Source: Rhytidiadelphus loreus (Eukaryota; Streptophyta; Bryopsida; Hypnales; Hylocomiaceae). Taken from it: a stretch of DNA of 64,000 bases. Of this stretch, positions 22,521 through 35,334 are shown piece after piece (position 1 is the stretch's first letter; each line of letters opens with the position of its first letter). A program made the translations under genes and the position numbers. The notes under the pieces were generated by a model. That model had not been told where the DNA came from, searched no databases, and was given only the letters and a program-made list of their open reading frames with translations. The DNA lies in the NCBI GenBank assembly GCA_947034895.1, contig OX344763.1:65429093-65493092 (forward strand). Direction: 5' to 3'.

Positions 22521-23345
22521 GGTGGTTTCCTCACTTCACACCCTTGCACAGTCCTTCACAATGCCCACTGATTCAACTAATGTGCTGAAGCGAACACTAT
22601 GTTGGGAAACCCCGGAAACTACTACACGCGAGAGAAATAGGAAGTACCAATGGAGAAGGCCAGAAATGTGTACAGGAACCCTAACCGTCCTGACTTTAAA
22701 CTTTCCGCTCGGGAATTCCCTAATTTCCTACCGTTTGATCCTGCCGTTCCTACTAATTACCTGTTAATCAGACCATTCTCTAATTGCCGGGTACCGTTGG
22801 TGGTCCTAATTAGCTCCAGTTGGCTCCCGATAGTCTACTCACCGCCTCTATTCCTGGTTCCGGTTTTGAATTGGGTTTCTCGATGTCCTTGGTAGTTTTG
22901 GTTCTGGCTAAAATGTAAGAATACTAATTTTTTGCTTAACTACTTTATCAATTTATGATTTCCCTATCTTCTGGTTTTCAATACTATGCTATGTACCCGG
23001 TTAAATCTAAGGAAATTTGGATTTTATAGTGAAAAAAATAAAAAAATAAACTATAATTATATTGTATCTAAGCTACAAGGGACATTTTGGGTCACGACAG
23101 GATGACTTTTAGAGATTTGCATAATTCAAGAGGAGAAGCTCTAATTTAAATCTCTTTCTTCTATTTTTAAATTTTAGATGAAGGTGGTAAATTATACATA
23201 AGTATGATGATACATAGAGAATAGAGAAAATCAAATGGGAATGTTTTTATACAAATCTCCAGAGGGTGTTCAAATTTAAAATCCACTTGTTAAATAATAC
23301 ATTGATAGGATGTTAATCTCTAAACTCTCATTGTCTTCACAAGGG

Positions 23346-24460
23346 TTAGATGAATTTTGGCCAAGTTCCTATATAGTCAAATTTTTATGAAAAGATAGGA
23401 AAACTAATTAGCTTTCTAGAAATGTAATTTTTATTTTAATTGGTGCCTAGGAGCAAGAGTTATACAACAATTAGCTTTGATCTAAATTATATCATTTGGA
23501 TGAGCAAAAACAAATCTAGAAAAATTTGAATTAAAAATTAATTTTTTTTCTCATATATTTTATTTTATTTCCATATAGAAAGCTTTTATTCATTTCATTT
23601 GGATTTATAATATGAAGAGGTTGCCAAGAAGTTGTAGAGCATCTTGTTTTGCAAGTAATTATAATATTGTTTTGTAAAATATAGGTATAGGATTTGTTTT
23701 TGAGTTCAATTTTCAGAAAAATTCAGAACAAATAGGTCCACCAAATTATCATTGATTGTTAGAACAATCTCACTATTGGAATTAGTGAGTTTTAATTCCA
23801 TCTTAGAGCTATTAATAATTTAGTTTTTCCTTCCATGATACCTTCTTCTACTAAATAAATTTTTAAAGAATGAAAATTACATTATATTTTCAACTTTTAT
23901 TTTTTCTATATTTTCAACTCAATTTTGAATGATGAAAAAAAACTAAATTCAAGATCTACAATTCAAACTATTTAAGTTAAGAAGATTTGAAGTCTTTTAA
24001 ACTAGTTTGCCATTGTGCCAAAAAAACACGATTTCTTCACTTTGAATGCATTTATCTTGCAATCTATGTGGTCAAAATGTCTGAAATTTTTTCCATGCAT
24101 TCTCAAACTTCTATTGCAAGATCCTATGTTAACATATAGAAAAAAAATACCATTTTAAATTACTTTGCTCTTTGCAGTTTGCACAAAAATGGCAATTTTG
24201 AGTGTTTTTTGACAATTGCAACAAGGAGGTCACCTCCTTGGACTAGAGGTCGCCCTAATTTTAGAACCCATAGTCGCCCCATTTGTACTTGCACGCGCCC
24301 CCATCCGCGGTCGCCCAAGGCTAAAGTACATGCACCCCTACCCACAATTGCCCAAGTTGGCTTTCCATATCATTTTGTAAACCTTGCCACAAAGGCAAAA
24401 TCTATTTACCGTGGGATAAATTTTTTTACCCCTCCGCGACACGATGTCAAGTAAACTCGA
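23346..24460. other. AT-rich spacer
   Basis: No gene was seen. A small GC-richer patch at 24220-24350 gives a short open frame on each strand, with no recognisable domain. Confidence 0.6.
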
Positions 24461-24470
24461 CACCTAGTGA

Positions 24471-24488
24471 CACGTGACACGTGACGTC
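24471..24488. promoter_or_regulatory. Tandem G-boxes next to a TGACGT site
   Basis: CACGTGACACGTGACGTC gives two CACGTG cores 8 bp apart, followed by a TGACGTCA-like site. These are binding motifs of plant bZIP and bHLH factors. It lies just past the 3' end of fusion gene 2, so it may belong to nothing; only the motif itself is certain. Confidence 0.35.
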
Positions 24489-27400
24489 AAACGTCATACA
24501 CAACGCCTAAACCCAAAAATATGTCAGACAAGACAACCTTGCGCCATAGGTAATTGGTTGTCCTCGAGCCAAGGCAATCCATGTTTAAATGGCGGACCAA
24601 CTTGTTCACTCTTCGTATACCCTTGGGAAGATGACCTCCATTTCAAGTCATTTAAGACAACAGATGGAGCCACTTCCAAAGGCAGGATATTATCTTTGAG
24701 TTGAGGATGCCATGAAGTTCCATTGTCGAACAGGTCCAATTTCCTGTTCATCGCAGTGTCTGCCCGAAAAGCTGACGAGAATGATCCTCCTCGAGTCAAT
24801 GGTGATCGCTTGAGCGGAGACGACGAGCAGATGGGCGTCCGTCCCGGCCCACGACTTGAGGAACTGTCAACCACACCGTCCTCAATGTCTCCCTTAGAGC
24901 CTCAATGTCTCCCCTTGGGTGTCGGCAGATTTAGACTAGGATCTCCAATCTGTAGGAAGGACTGAATTACAAAAGACCACCACGCAATTTCCATGAAGAG
25001 AATGATGAGAAGAGATGCAAGAGAATTTTAATTCGAAAAGAAAAACCATAGATAGAAACAAGCGGAGCAGAAATGCAAAGACATAGAAAAGCTAAGTCCA
25101 AATTGAATATATTATTTACAGAAGATCATAGCATACAAGATTATAGAATACAAAATGAAATTATTGTTCTACGAACGTGGGTTCTACCGCATTATTCTAC
25201 GTCCTACGACGGCCTCTTCCAATGACCAAATTCTCTACCGGTAGGTCGTAACGGACTCCCACGTTCTGTGCAAATTCCCTTATGGCACCTACAATCCGCG
25301 CGTGATTGTAGTCACTAGCTACAAGGGGCTGGAGCCCAATGCGGTTGGCCTCTATGTAATCTCGTAGTTTCCTCGGTTGGTAGTCCAAGATGAGACGTCG
25401 GAGCCACGGCAGGAGGTCCCCCATAAGGAAGTTGTTCCACCGCTTGGCGTGACTCCAAGTTTCGAGAATCACGGTGTTTCCCCTTTCTTTACAAATCCTC
25501 TTTTGGGGGGAGTCATCGATAAGGAGGGTGTTGTCTGCAATGAAAGACGTGTCTCCATTGGGATTCATAAACAACGTCTCGGACAGAACCTTCATGAAGA
25601 TGCCTTTCATGCCAAAATGAAGATAATTCCCGGGAGAGACCTCTACTCTCTTGCATTGATCCTGGTTCAACACGTCGTAAGGGGCCCTACAACCGCTGAA
25701 CAGGTGTCCAACAATGGATTTCGTGTTCGACTTAAACATGGCGCTCCATACTAGTACCCTATTAGCGATGTTAGAAGGAAGCCCTCTAAATTCTGTCGAG
25801 CAAATATAGCCTGGGGTCCAATGATCGTGGGGTTTCTATGGCAGAGAACTTTGTCTTCGAGTTGGTAGGGTTGGAATTTTCCATTCATGCCATATGCCCT
25901 AGTGGCGACTTGGTAGAGCACCCTGTTCAAGTCGAAGACAATGTTCAGCCACTTCCTCCGTGCTGGTGGTACTAGAGGCGCTACATTCCTAGGGATGACC
26001 TCTCTCTCGTCCTTCGATTCTACCTAATCAAGTCAAGACAACATAGAAATAGAGTTATTTGATTGAATGTAGAATCATGTGAGCTAGAAAACGGGAGGGA
26101 GCACTGAAATCCACTAATCGTTTGTTTGCTCCCGTTAGGATGTGCTTTCATAGGCATCGGACGATGTACGCTTTTATGTTTTTTGAGCTGAGCAAAAAAA
26201 CATGGAAAGCAAAAGACAATTAGACTTTTGAGCCCGTTTTTGCAATTTCAAAAGATATATTTTATTTACAAGTGAAATATATTACATACATAATTTTTTT
26301 GTTTACATCTACAGCCGTCAAAACTATACACTCGTGTCTATGCTACACTAGACTACACGCATTGAAGTCACAGACGGATTCGCCGTCCACGCGCATGCAA
26401 TCAAGGAGTAGCCACGCCATCCTGTCAAGCATCATGCATCCAAACAAAATTTTAGACTTACGAGAGGAATTCCGATGTCTCTAGCAGAACAAATCAATCA
26501 TCCATAACTCTGTGTATATGAGAGTCAATCAAAATTTTAAGGATCTTATAGTTGTACCTGTAATGAATCCACCTTGTGCGGATCATTCTCCACATGTTGC
26601 CCAACAGGTGTTGGTTCCAAATCTCCCCCGACGTCCTCCTTTGCACCCACATCATGCCCGATATCCTCCTATTTCCCAACACTTTTGCCGACGTCATCCT
26701 CACTAATTAAAAGCCGTAGTTGACCTTCTCTTCTGAAGATGCAGGTGAATCCAGCACTAAGCATCTTGGCGTAATCGTCGAGGGCTTGGGTCTGGTAGAT
26801 CAAAGAGACACATTGTCTACCTAGGCAACAAAATCAGGTTGCGCCAACCCTTGGACCTTATCGTTGACTCGACAAAGGCTCTCATCTCCTTCGGCAAGGT
26901 GTGGAAACCTGAAAATAGAAATAGGAAGTAGTTACTAGGAAATCCGGGTAAGGAGATAAATCTTGATACATTTTTTTCGTTTCAAAGAGGAGAAAATGAA
27001 GATTTTATTAACATTAAGGCTTAGTCAATAGGATAGCAAAACTAAATAGATAATTTAATTAAGGAAACTTTTCCTTGTCTGTTAGGAAACCAGAACCGGA
27101 TGAGGAACCTAGTTTCCACTTATGTACATTAGAAATCCCAGAGTTAGAACCGAAGACATATCGGGAGGCAACAAAACCAGTATCGGCATCTAGCTGGATG
27201 TTTTCTGGACCCAACCGATTCCTTGGAAATGATGGAGGACCGTTCAACGGTCAAATTTTCTGGGTTTTCCGCAGGAACGGTTTACCAACCAAATCACTAG
27301 ACCCAACGGTGTGGAGTTGGAACGGAAAAGAGAAGGGCCAAGGGTTAGACCCTATACCCTCATTTCTTGTTTTTCATTCTTCTGGAGCGTGCAGGGCTAA

Positions 27401-27527
27401 GAGTTTAGAGGTTGGAGGAAGGAATTCCCTGTTTCTGGATCTTGTCAAGAGGAAAGAAACCAATTGTTTGAGGAAGAGTTTTAGCTGAGAGAATATGGTT
27501 GGAGTGTGAGCACTACCTTTGAGGGCT

Positions 27528-29453
27528 ATGGCGAAGGCGGAGGGGAGTGGCTCTATAAATCTGAAGTTTAAGACCGTCTACCTGGTGATTCCGAAGGATG
27601 ATAAGGAGAGGAAGCAACTAAATGCGGATTTGGGGCAACTCGGATGCGGCGATTTCTTGAGTCGACCCTGGAGTGTGAGGGACGACCACATGATCTAGGA
27701 GCTGATGGAAAAGTAGTCCAATGAGTGGCATAAGATGATTCGAGCGCTGCCAAGCCGATGGATGATCGACTTGTGGAAGAGGACATACGACTTTCCACGC
27801 GTTGGGGAAGGGATGGCATTCCGGACAGATAAGTATGCGGAAGGTAAATTTGTGAACCCTCCAAATCCGAAGGATGGCTACGCAGTAGCTGATTGTAGGG
27901 ACCCTAGAGAGAAGAGGTTGCTAGAGTATTTGGTCACCATCCTGTATCCAGAAAGGCCAAACCAGATTACAATGACTTGGGCCAATACAGTTTTTGGAGC
28001 GTTGAGTGGAGAGAAGAAAGTGTATTGGGCGGAGATCATAAAGAACCTAGTGAGCAAAATGGTTTCTTCACTAGGAAACACCAAGGCCACTTCCATTGGT
28101 CCTTTCCTTTTCCACTTGTATGACCACCTAGGAACACTTAGGAGTGGAGAGAAGGTAACATACAAGGCTGCCGCCACAATGGTGAAACTTAACATCACTC
28201 CACCCCGAGAAGCAGAAAGTGAGGATAGGAAGGAGCTAACAGAAGAGGATTTTGGGAGAGGCTCTTCAAAGAGGCATAAAGCATCCTCAGAGAGAAGGAA
28301 GAATATTGAAAGGATTTCAGCCTCTAGAAGGAAAGGACCCCAGGAAGAGGAGAGACAATCCGTCAAACCGGAAATGGGAAGACATGATTCATAGGGGAGG
28401 GTAATTGAGGATCTGAAGAGGATCCGAGAGAAGGTCGACACAGAGAGAGGAGTAGTCCGGAATGTATGCGGGTTGTTAGGAAGGATCGAAGTGTCCAACC
28501 TTGGAGAGAAGATAGAGGATCTACTCCGGTCAAAGGAATCCCAGAAATGGAAGGATAGAGTTGAGGAACTGACTAAGAAGAATGAGGCGCTTCAACGTCA
28601 ATTAGATAAAAAGTCAAAACAGAGTGTAGACGAGAAAAAGCTTTCCTTAGAGGTAGGAAGCACGCTTAAACAAATCCGCAACTTTGTAGAAGCTTCCGAG
28701 GATGTGGTGAACAAGGCCAAGATGTTTGACGAAGAAATCCACAAGGCCGACAATGAGGCAGCAATGAAGTCAGTGACAGTATTGGCCGAGTACTCAGAGG
28801 TGATGGAGAAACTCTTGTATGAGATTTAGGACGTTCTCCAACATTCTGGTCACTATCCGGATCCGCGAGAGGAGGAGAAGGTTAGCCCGAGGAAGGATGC
28901 TACCCCGACTTCAAAGACATTCGAAATGTCTCCACCTGCATTTGTGAAGCCTAGAGGTAAGACAAAAAAGGATAAGACTCCAGCAAGGAAGGCTCCCAAG
29001 CTGAATTTGGGGAAGGGAGAAGGGTCTACACTTGGATCCGGATCCAAGGTCCCGACCCGGAAGTCCGGATTAGACTTGGGTACACCCCAGAGCACGGGCT
29101 GGAGGCCGTTACCGAAGGTATCCAACACGATCAAGAAGAAATCGACGTCTAAACGAGCGAGAGAGGTGTCCCCCATCAATCAGCAATCAGAGGAGGATGA
29201 GTCGCCAGACAACTCTAAGGAGGAAGGCAGCAAGTCGGAATCCGGATCCGATCCGGACGAAGATCAGAAATCGGGATCGGAAGAAGACTCTAATACAATT
29301 CGCATCTCTCCCTTGAGCTTCAAGGGAAAGACTCAGACGCCGTCAAAGGAAAAAGCAACAGCTGGTGAGAAGGCATCAGCAAGTAGAAAACAGCCACCTA
29401 GGAAAGGATCCGCCAAGCATGAGGAACCTTCTCTTAAGCGGCCTAAGAAGTAG
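27528..29453 (+). pseudogene. Gag-like / putative plant transposon protein of element B
   Basis: The ATG at 27528 opens one frame of about 640 codons to TAG 29451, with four in-frame stops (two near 27.70 kb, then 28392 and 28827), all TAG, and no frameshift. Order: DLGQLGCGDFL, LWKRTYDF, NPPNPKDGYAVADC, ITMTWANTVFGALSG, a coiled coil (about 28,400-28,830), then a basic and acidic low-complexity tail with RKQPPRKG. It is the most nearly intact copy of the family. Its role in the element is unknown; homology of the central domain to A, C, D, E and F is plain by eye. Confidence 0.75.
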
Positions 29454-29640
29454 GTAGGAAATTTCGTAGTTAGGCGTAGGTCAGTGGACCGAAAACCTAA
29501 GTTTTTGGTAGGTAGGAAGCTACTAGTTGGCTACTTTTGAGTTGGATGCACCTGGACGTCCGAATCCGGATTTTTTGGATTTGAGATTCACTTTTTGCGA
29601 AATCTGCTGCGTGGTAGGAAGTCAATGAGTGGTGGATAAG

Positions 29641-29658
29641 GAATGACACTTGTCATTC
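29641..29658. promoter_or_regulatory. G-box-variant palindrome in element B
   Basis: GAATGACACTTGTCATTC matches the 18-bp palindrome of element E except for one central base (CACTTG instead of CACGTG). It is placed downstream of the gene as in A and E. Confidence 0.6.
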
Positions 29659-31940
29659 TCTCGTCCTTTGCTTTATTCCCTAGGGACCTTTAGGGTTTCC
29701 CTTGGCTTGGTATTTAGGGACTGACCTTGGATGGTAGCCGGGGGCATCATTTCACTTTTGTTTTTATTTCCTTTATGCAAAATTTCAGATTTCCATTCTA
29801 TCATGTGCTAAGTCTGAAAAGTCTTGGTATTGTGCTGGTGGACTTGGGGTATTAAATCATCACTTGGCCAATGTATCTGTGTTTACAGGGATAGAGAAGA
29901 CTGAGTCCCCGGATTTTGTCGGGATTCGATTCCGGGAACTAAAGTGGGTTGGAAAGAGGATTGTGTGTATTGGAGGGAATTTGAGTATTATTTGATTGCC
30001 TTAGGAACTTTCGTGTGGGATAGCCACTTCTAGGTTGGGTGAGATCTGGTAGTGACCAGTCTTGGGTCAATTGAAGAGTTGAGAGGTCCTGCTGTACTTG
30101 GAAGTAGGAATCAGATTGGTATTTCGAGTCTTTTAGTTATCCGGTTCCAAGCTCTGCCTAGGGATCCTAGTCTGGATAGAATCTGTCGTTGTAGTATTGA
30201 GAGGTTGGTGAGGATTCCTTGCGTGACCTGCTGGACTGGATCCACATCCGGATCAACTGTAAGGGAATAATTGCTACCTAGTGTTTGTCTTCTGTTTTGT
30301 TGTTTAAAGTGGAACTTCAGTCACTCTAAAACATTGAAGGGTAGGATTTACGTGTCCTTCCAAAACCCCAAGAGCGGACCCCTCTGAGATAGAGGTTAAA
30401 CTTCATATTTTGGTTACGGAAGATTGCTAGATACGGATCCAGACCCGGAAGAGGAACAGGATTATAACACTCCTTCCGGTTCTGCATACGTCTAGCTGGA
30501 CATTCTTTTATTTTCTCGGATAGGTAGAGGAACAGGATTTTGACACTCCTCCTTGTTTCGAGATGGTGTTTGGGTTGTGGGATTTGAGAGGAAAAAGGTT
30601 TAGTGACGATTGGCAAATGTAAACCATTTCCGGCTTCAGATCCGGTTATAGTGTGTTTTTGTGGGCTTCCGCATCCTAATCCGGTCAGCCTCAGGAAACT
30701 ACAGATAAATCTCTAGAGAACAATACACGAGTCATCCTAAAAGTGTTTTTAGTCATTTTTAAACGCTTACTAGAACAATTGTGCTTTCTTGTGCTACGAC
30801 ACAAGGTCTCTTAAAGGAGAGGCTCTTTGTATTTCAGGGATAACATTTGACCCTACTTGGTCCGGAGATGGCACCATATCCACTTAGGAATCGAGAGGGA
30901 TTGCATTCACATCCGCAAGGGAGGGAGAGGCAACATTAGCCTTATCCTCAAGTCGAGGATCTAGCAGTCCAGATACCAATTCCTAGACTTTGTCCAGGCC
31001 AATCTAGTCGGAGGTGGTCACCAGCTTTTGTTGTTGTAGGGCCTCCAGAAGCAGCGAGGTGAGGATCAGCGATCCACCCGATTGAAACTAAATGGCGGCA
31101 ACCAATTGATTCAACTGATCCTCAAGGGATGAGATCTTTGCATTGGACTCTTGTTGCACCTAAGATATTTTGGCATTGTCCACTTGGCTGCAGGCAATGG
31201 CTTTAGCAAGCTGTCTATCTTTCTCATCCCTCGCATGTTGCCTCAATATCCTACGCTTTCGGGCTTCCTCTTGGTGTGTCCACCAATCACCTTTGATCTT
31301 AACCTTCCCGTCTAGTAGAAGGATTGGTTTTCCCTCAAGTTTGGGGGGCATGCCTTCAACATCGTCCTTGTCGAAGGAATGCGGATGATCTATCTCTTCA
31401 TCATCACTGATGTCGATGATTTTTGAGAACTGCGCCTTCCAACATTTCTTGGGTGGAGAAGCCAGATGTTCCTCAGGCACAGCATTAATGTCTACCTCTC
31501 TTGTGTCGCATATACCCATGTCTTGCAACAGAGCCTAAACCGGCCTGCTTCGATTCAACGTTGAATGAACACGTAGTAGTTCTTCAAACTCGGTGTCCGT
31601 TTCCATGGCATCCCAATCGACTTGATTCGCCCGTGCACCTGCTAGGGCCTCCAGTGCTCCTGGCTCCGATAGTGTTCCTGCTACCTTCTCTCGTGCTCCA
31701 CTTGGCTCTGCCCTTGCTTCTGGCTCTTTGCTCTCGGCTCTTCCGGCTCTTTGCCCTCGGTTCCTGTTGGCTCCCCTTAAGTTCCAGTTGGTTCTCTTGT
31801 CATTTCAGGTGGATCCACTGGCAGATTCATCCATAAGAACACCTGAAAGGTATTTGTCCCAAATTGATTGATGTTCTCTACGCCAAGATCATCAGTCATT
31901 TGAGGACCTACCGCGCCTCTCTCTCTCTTGTCATGGGCAC

Positions 31941-34900
31941 TGTCGTACGCGCAGTACGGTAGTAAGTACTCTTAGTCACAACTACGTGGTAAGATGACAC
32001 GGAATATCGTCCCAGGGAACCCCAGAAGGTGTTCTAAACTCCTTCTAATCCAGTTTCAATGTAAATCTCTTCAAATTCCAATCCTCACCCGGATTCTACA
32101 ACTTTCCAGACTCTCTACCGGATCTGGATCTCACTCGTCACCAGATCTGTAACTCCAAACCGGTTTGTTATACCTCTGTTTTACCCTTAGAGTGTCCTCA
32201 TTTGCTTTTCTAAGAGGGGTAGGGACATCACCATTCCTTTTTATCTCACTTTAACTCTAACTTCCTAATGATACGGACCCAAAGATACTTTCCGTCATAA
32301 ACAAGGTATGGACTGGCTCACCCTTACAACTTCGGATTCCTCCAAAAGCAGGTCACGCAGAATACGACCCAACCCTCCTTACTACAACAATAGATACAAA
32401 ACTTACCCGGAAACTGAGACGGGATCTGGTACCAGAACTTCAACTTGATTCGTAAGCTGGCAGACCTTTCGGTTGAGTGGGGTTTTTCCATAGGCGGTTG
32501 TTTATCTCCGCACGGAACCCTCCTCGGCCTTCCGGACTCGCACCCACACCACTAACTCCGGATTCCGCACAACTCCTTTACAATTCTAAATCCCTTCCCT
32601 AGACACACGCACAGTTCTCAGATCCGAGAAAATTCTGAATCCGGATTCCTCCTTACCACCTCTCTACCCTTCAGCCAAAACCTTCAAAAGACGCCCCTCA
32701 AAACCTTATACGCACAAGGAAAAGGAAACCAAGGACACACATGAAAAATTAAGGCAATGAGTAAAAAGACAGATAATGCAAAAATATATTTTCTGCTCAA
32801 AACAAGGAATAGCAAGAAAAGGAATGAGGGACCACAGGCGGGCCCTCCCTTTTAAAAGAAAACTACATGCCGGAAATCTCGCGGAAAGCACCGCTCCACC
32901 CAATCCTAAACTTCACTAAAAATCCGAGAGGATAAGATAACTGAATACAAAGCCTAAAAATCCGGGATCCAAATTCTGCATGAAGACCCGGAACTCCAAA
33001 CTAACAAAATGAACAACTGAAAATACTAACAGTTTAACTACCTACTTTCCCTTTCGTTGTTTCTTCAAACTACTGTCAAACCCTAACTATCCTTGGGTGC
33101 TAGTCTTGCCTTGTGGTGTCCGGAGGGACGCCCGGGTGATGATCGAGGTCTTCTAGACTGGGGGACTGTCCGATTCCGTATCATCCGTATGGACTAGAGA
33201 TCGGTCCGCCTTCTCCAAAGATTGCGGATCCTCCTCCACCTCGACCTCCTCCAAGATCTCTATGTGAATAGGATCCGGTGTAGGCATTGGTTCGGGCGGA
33301 GGAGGTTCGATATCCGCGAACTGCTCCGGATGTGTGCACGTTGGATTTTGTACGAGTTCAATCCGGGCGTCCAGGCTGCTACGGACCGGAATCCCTGTAT
33401 CCGGAAATGTGGGACTCTGTCCTCGTCCGGTTACAATATTAATCATTGACCCAAACTAACCTGTCCGTTTTGCTGGTGAGATTGGTGGTTGAGTTGATGG
33501 AGTTGCAATGACATCCGGGACTTCCGGAAAACCACCAAAGCCGAGGGACTTGTTCGGATCCATGTTCGCCATTATGGACCGGAACTCCTTCAACGACGCC
33601 TCCATTCTGCCAGCCATCTCCACCATAACCCGAACTATCTTGGTGTTGGTGAGGGCAACGGATGTCTTCTGCATCTCATCATAGAGTGTTGCCTTGTTGT
33701 AGAGGTCGGCCGGACTCACCATCCACTTCTGAAACGTCTGGAATGCCTGGTGGGCTTTCTGTGTTGCTTCCTGGGATTGGTGCAGCTCTCCTTCTGTCCA
33801 GTTGAGTTTTGCAGTCAGCTCCTCTCGTTCCGTCTTGAGTTTCCGGATCTCCATCTTCATCTCGTTCCACTCTTTCTCCGAAGGCAACGTCTTTAGCACG
33901 TCCACCAACTTCTCCGGATTGCACTGCATCACATCCACCGACCCCAATACAATGTCCGCGAGTCGGTTGTGGTACATCTTCGCGGTCTAGATCCACTCTT
34001 CTCCACACTTGAAGAAGCGCGGTCCTTCCTAGACTGTTACATCTTGCGTGAGGGAGGGACCCGGAAGTTTACCTCTGGCTGCCGGATCTATAGACTTTCA
34101 TCTCCGGCTTGCAGATGCCTCCTCACGATCTTCCGTCTCCTTCTGTGGCACCTTCTCTTTCGGCTCCACTGGCTTGTCCTTCCCTTCCGGTTTGACATCC
34201 TCTTCGTCGTTTTCCGAGTCCTGCGTCTCCGGATCCTCATCATCCGAGCAGTTGCACTGCAGCATCACCAACCCAGTCTCGTAATCCGTCGCCTCATCTT
34301 CCGTCAGTAGCTCCCGGTGCTGGTACATGTGGAGGAGGTAGGTGTTGAGCGGATTTGGCTTGTTCTTCACCAGGTTTCCGGTACACCTCCCTACCATGCT
34401 CGCCATGACCCGTCCCCAGTGAACAATCCGGTCTTGGAACGCCCCGAAGATGGTGTTGGCCATCGTGACCGTAACCCGAGAACTTTTGTCCAGGTATAGG
34501 ATCGGAAGGAGAAAGCGGAGCAGTCGCTTGTGTTGCTCATCCCGGCAGTCCTTGATGGCGACCCCTCTTTCGCGTGCGGCGGGTTGACAAACTTGTGCTA
34601 GTGATACTGGTCAATCCGGGTGGCGAATCCGTCTCCAGTTTTCGGGAATCCGTAAACTTCCACCGACAACTCCTTTGTCCACTAGTCCGGATGCCCGCGC
34701 GTAGTTTGATCGTACTGATTTGGTGTGCCTACCGCCAACTCCCAGAGGACCTGATCACTCTAGACGCTCCAGGGTTTCTTCAGGAAACCTGTACAACCCA
34801 AGACCTTCAAATCGTCCTCTAACTGGCGCAGGTGAACCGGATCTGTCAAGATGACCGGACTGAGTTTCCGGGCCAGTACAATATACCACGTACTAACCCC

Positions 34901-35334
34901 TACCATCCGTCTCACCTCTTCTAACATCGTAACCCTAACTCACTACACTTTCTCTTACTAACAGCCAGATGCGGAGCAACTGCAAGAGGGCAAGAAATGA
35001 GGAAGAGCTTGGTATATATACCATTCCAGCGCCCAACGTTCACTCCATCGGGAACACGGGCTACAGAACACTGTAACGGATCCCTAGTCTAGCGCCGCAA
35101 GCTACTGTCTTAATGATTGCGTTCCGATGACTGTGTTCCGGCTCCTAAATCCATCCCACCCAGATGTCAAGTTCCGTCAAGTTCCCATACTGACTCCGGA
35201 ATTAAGTCTAAACAATTTTTAGATATTTATTTGTTTCCGTTACTCTATGCCTAAACTAATTTTTTTCAAATTTTTACTACTTTAATTTCTTCTAGTCTAT
35301 TAGGATCCATCTTAAGCTATTACGGATTCCTACA
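31941..35334 (-). mobile_element. Element C: LTR-like 3.4-kb element, TSD GGCAC
   Basis: Starts TGTCGTACGCGC and ends ATTCCTACA, with GGCAC at 31936-31940 and 35335-35339. It lies in fusion gene 2; deletion with one GGCAC rejoins the frame (SPVDVP to MTRERGAV). It is the most diverged copy. The short C-terminal residues read through its right end belong to the element, not to the gene. Confidence 0.8.
33153..34930 (-). pseudogene. Gag-like protein of element C, frameshifted
   Basis: Recognisable pieces of the family occur in order: KVLGCTGFLKKPW near 34.78 kb, VEVYGFPKTGDGF near 34.65 kb, MANTIFGAF at 34463, an acidic stretch near 34.2 kb, a coiled coil at 33.5-33.98 kb (LKTEREELTAKLN) and an acidic tail at 33.15-33.45 kb. 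Several frame changes and stops separate them. Confidence 0.6.

Larger units (their letters stand above)
19387..23099 (-). mobile_element. Element A: LTR-like 3.7-kb element, TSD GGATG
   Basis: The element starts TGTCGTAGCAC and ends GGGTCACGACA, flanked by GGATG at 19382-19386 and 23100-23104. The ends are short imperfect inverted repeats (TGTCGT). No internal long direct repeat or reverse transcriptase was seen. Read on the minus strand it begins TGTCGTGACCC, a form typical of plant LTR ends. It carries one gag-like gene and, after it, a G-box palindrome. It is closely similar to element E along its whole length. A giant solo LTR is the simplest explanation; a short-inverted-repeat element with 5-bp duplication is the alternative. 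It sits inside one unit of the 222-bp satellite. Confidence 0.9.
18553..23345. repeat. Satellite-like array, period about 222 bp, interrupted by element A
   Basis: Units begin near 18553, 18773, 18998, 19221 and 23157. Each contains GATGAAGGTGGTAAATAATTC (one base short of that in some), TATTGCAAATATCTCCATTC, TTATTTTGTATYTTGAAA and TAGGATG. The fourth unit is split at TAGGATG by element A and resumes at 23100, which confirms that the insertion is later than the array. Confidence 0.85.
26900..30801 (+). mobile_element. Element B: LTR-like 3.9-kb element, TSD CAAGG
   Basis: Starts TGTGGAAACC and ends TGTGCTACGACA, with CAAGG at 26895-26899 and 30802-30806. It lies inside the linker exon of fusion gene 2; deleting it with one CAAGG rejoins the frame (ASPLRDLAEGDES across the junction). 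It has no internal long repeat. It carries one gag-like gene and a G-box variant at 29641. Confidence 0.88.

Noticed and set aside
35292..35334. C-terminal end of fusion gene 2 read into 35292
   Set aside because: The GGCAC duplication shows that element C begins at 35334, so the last residues and the stop are element sequence.
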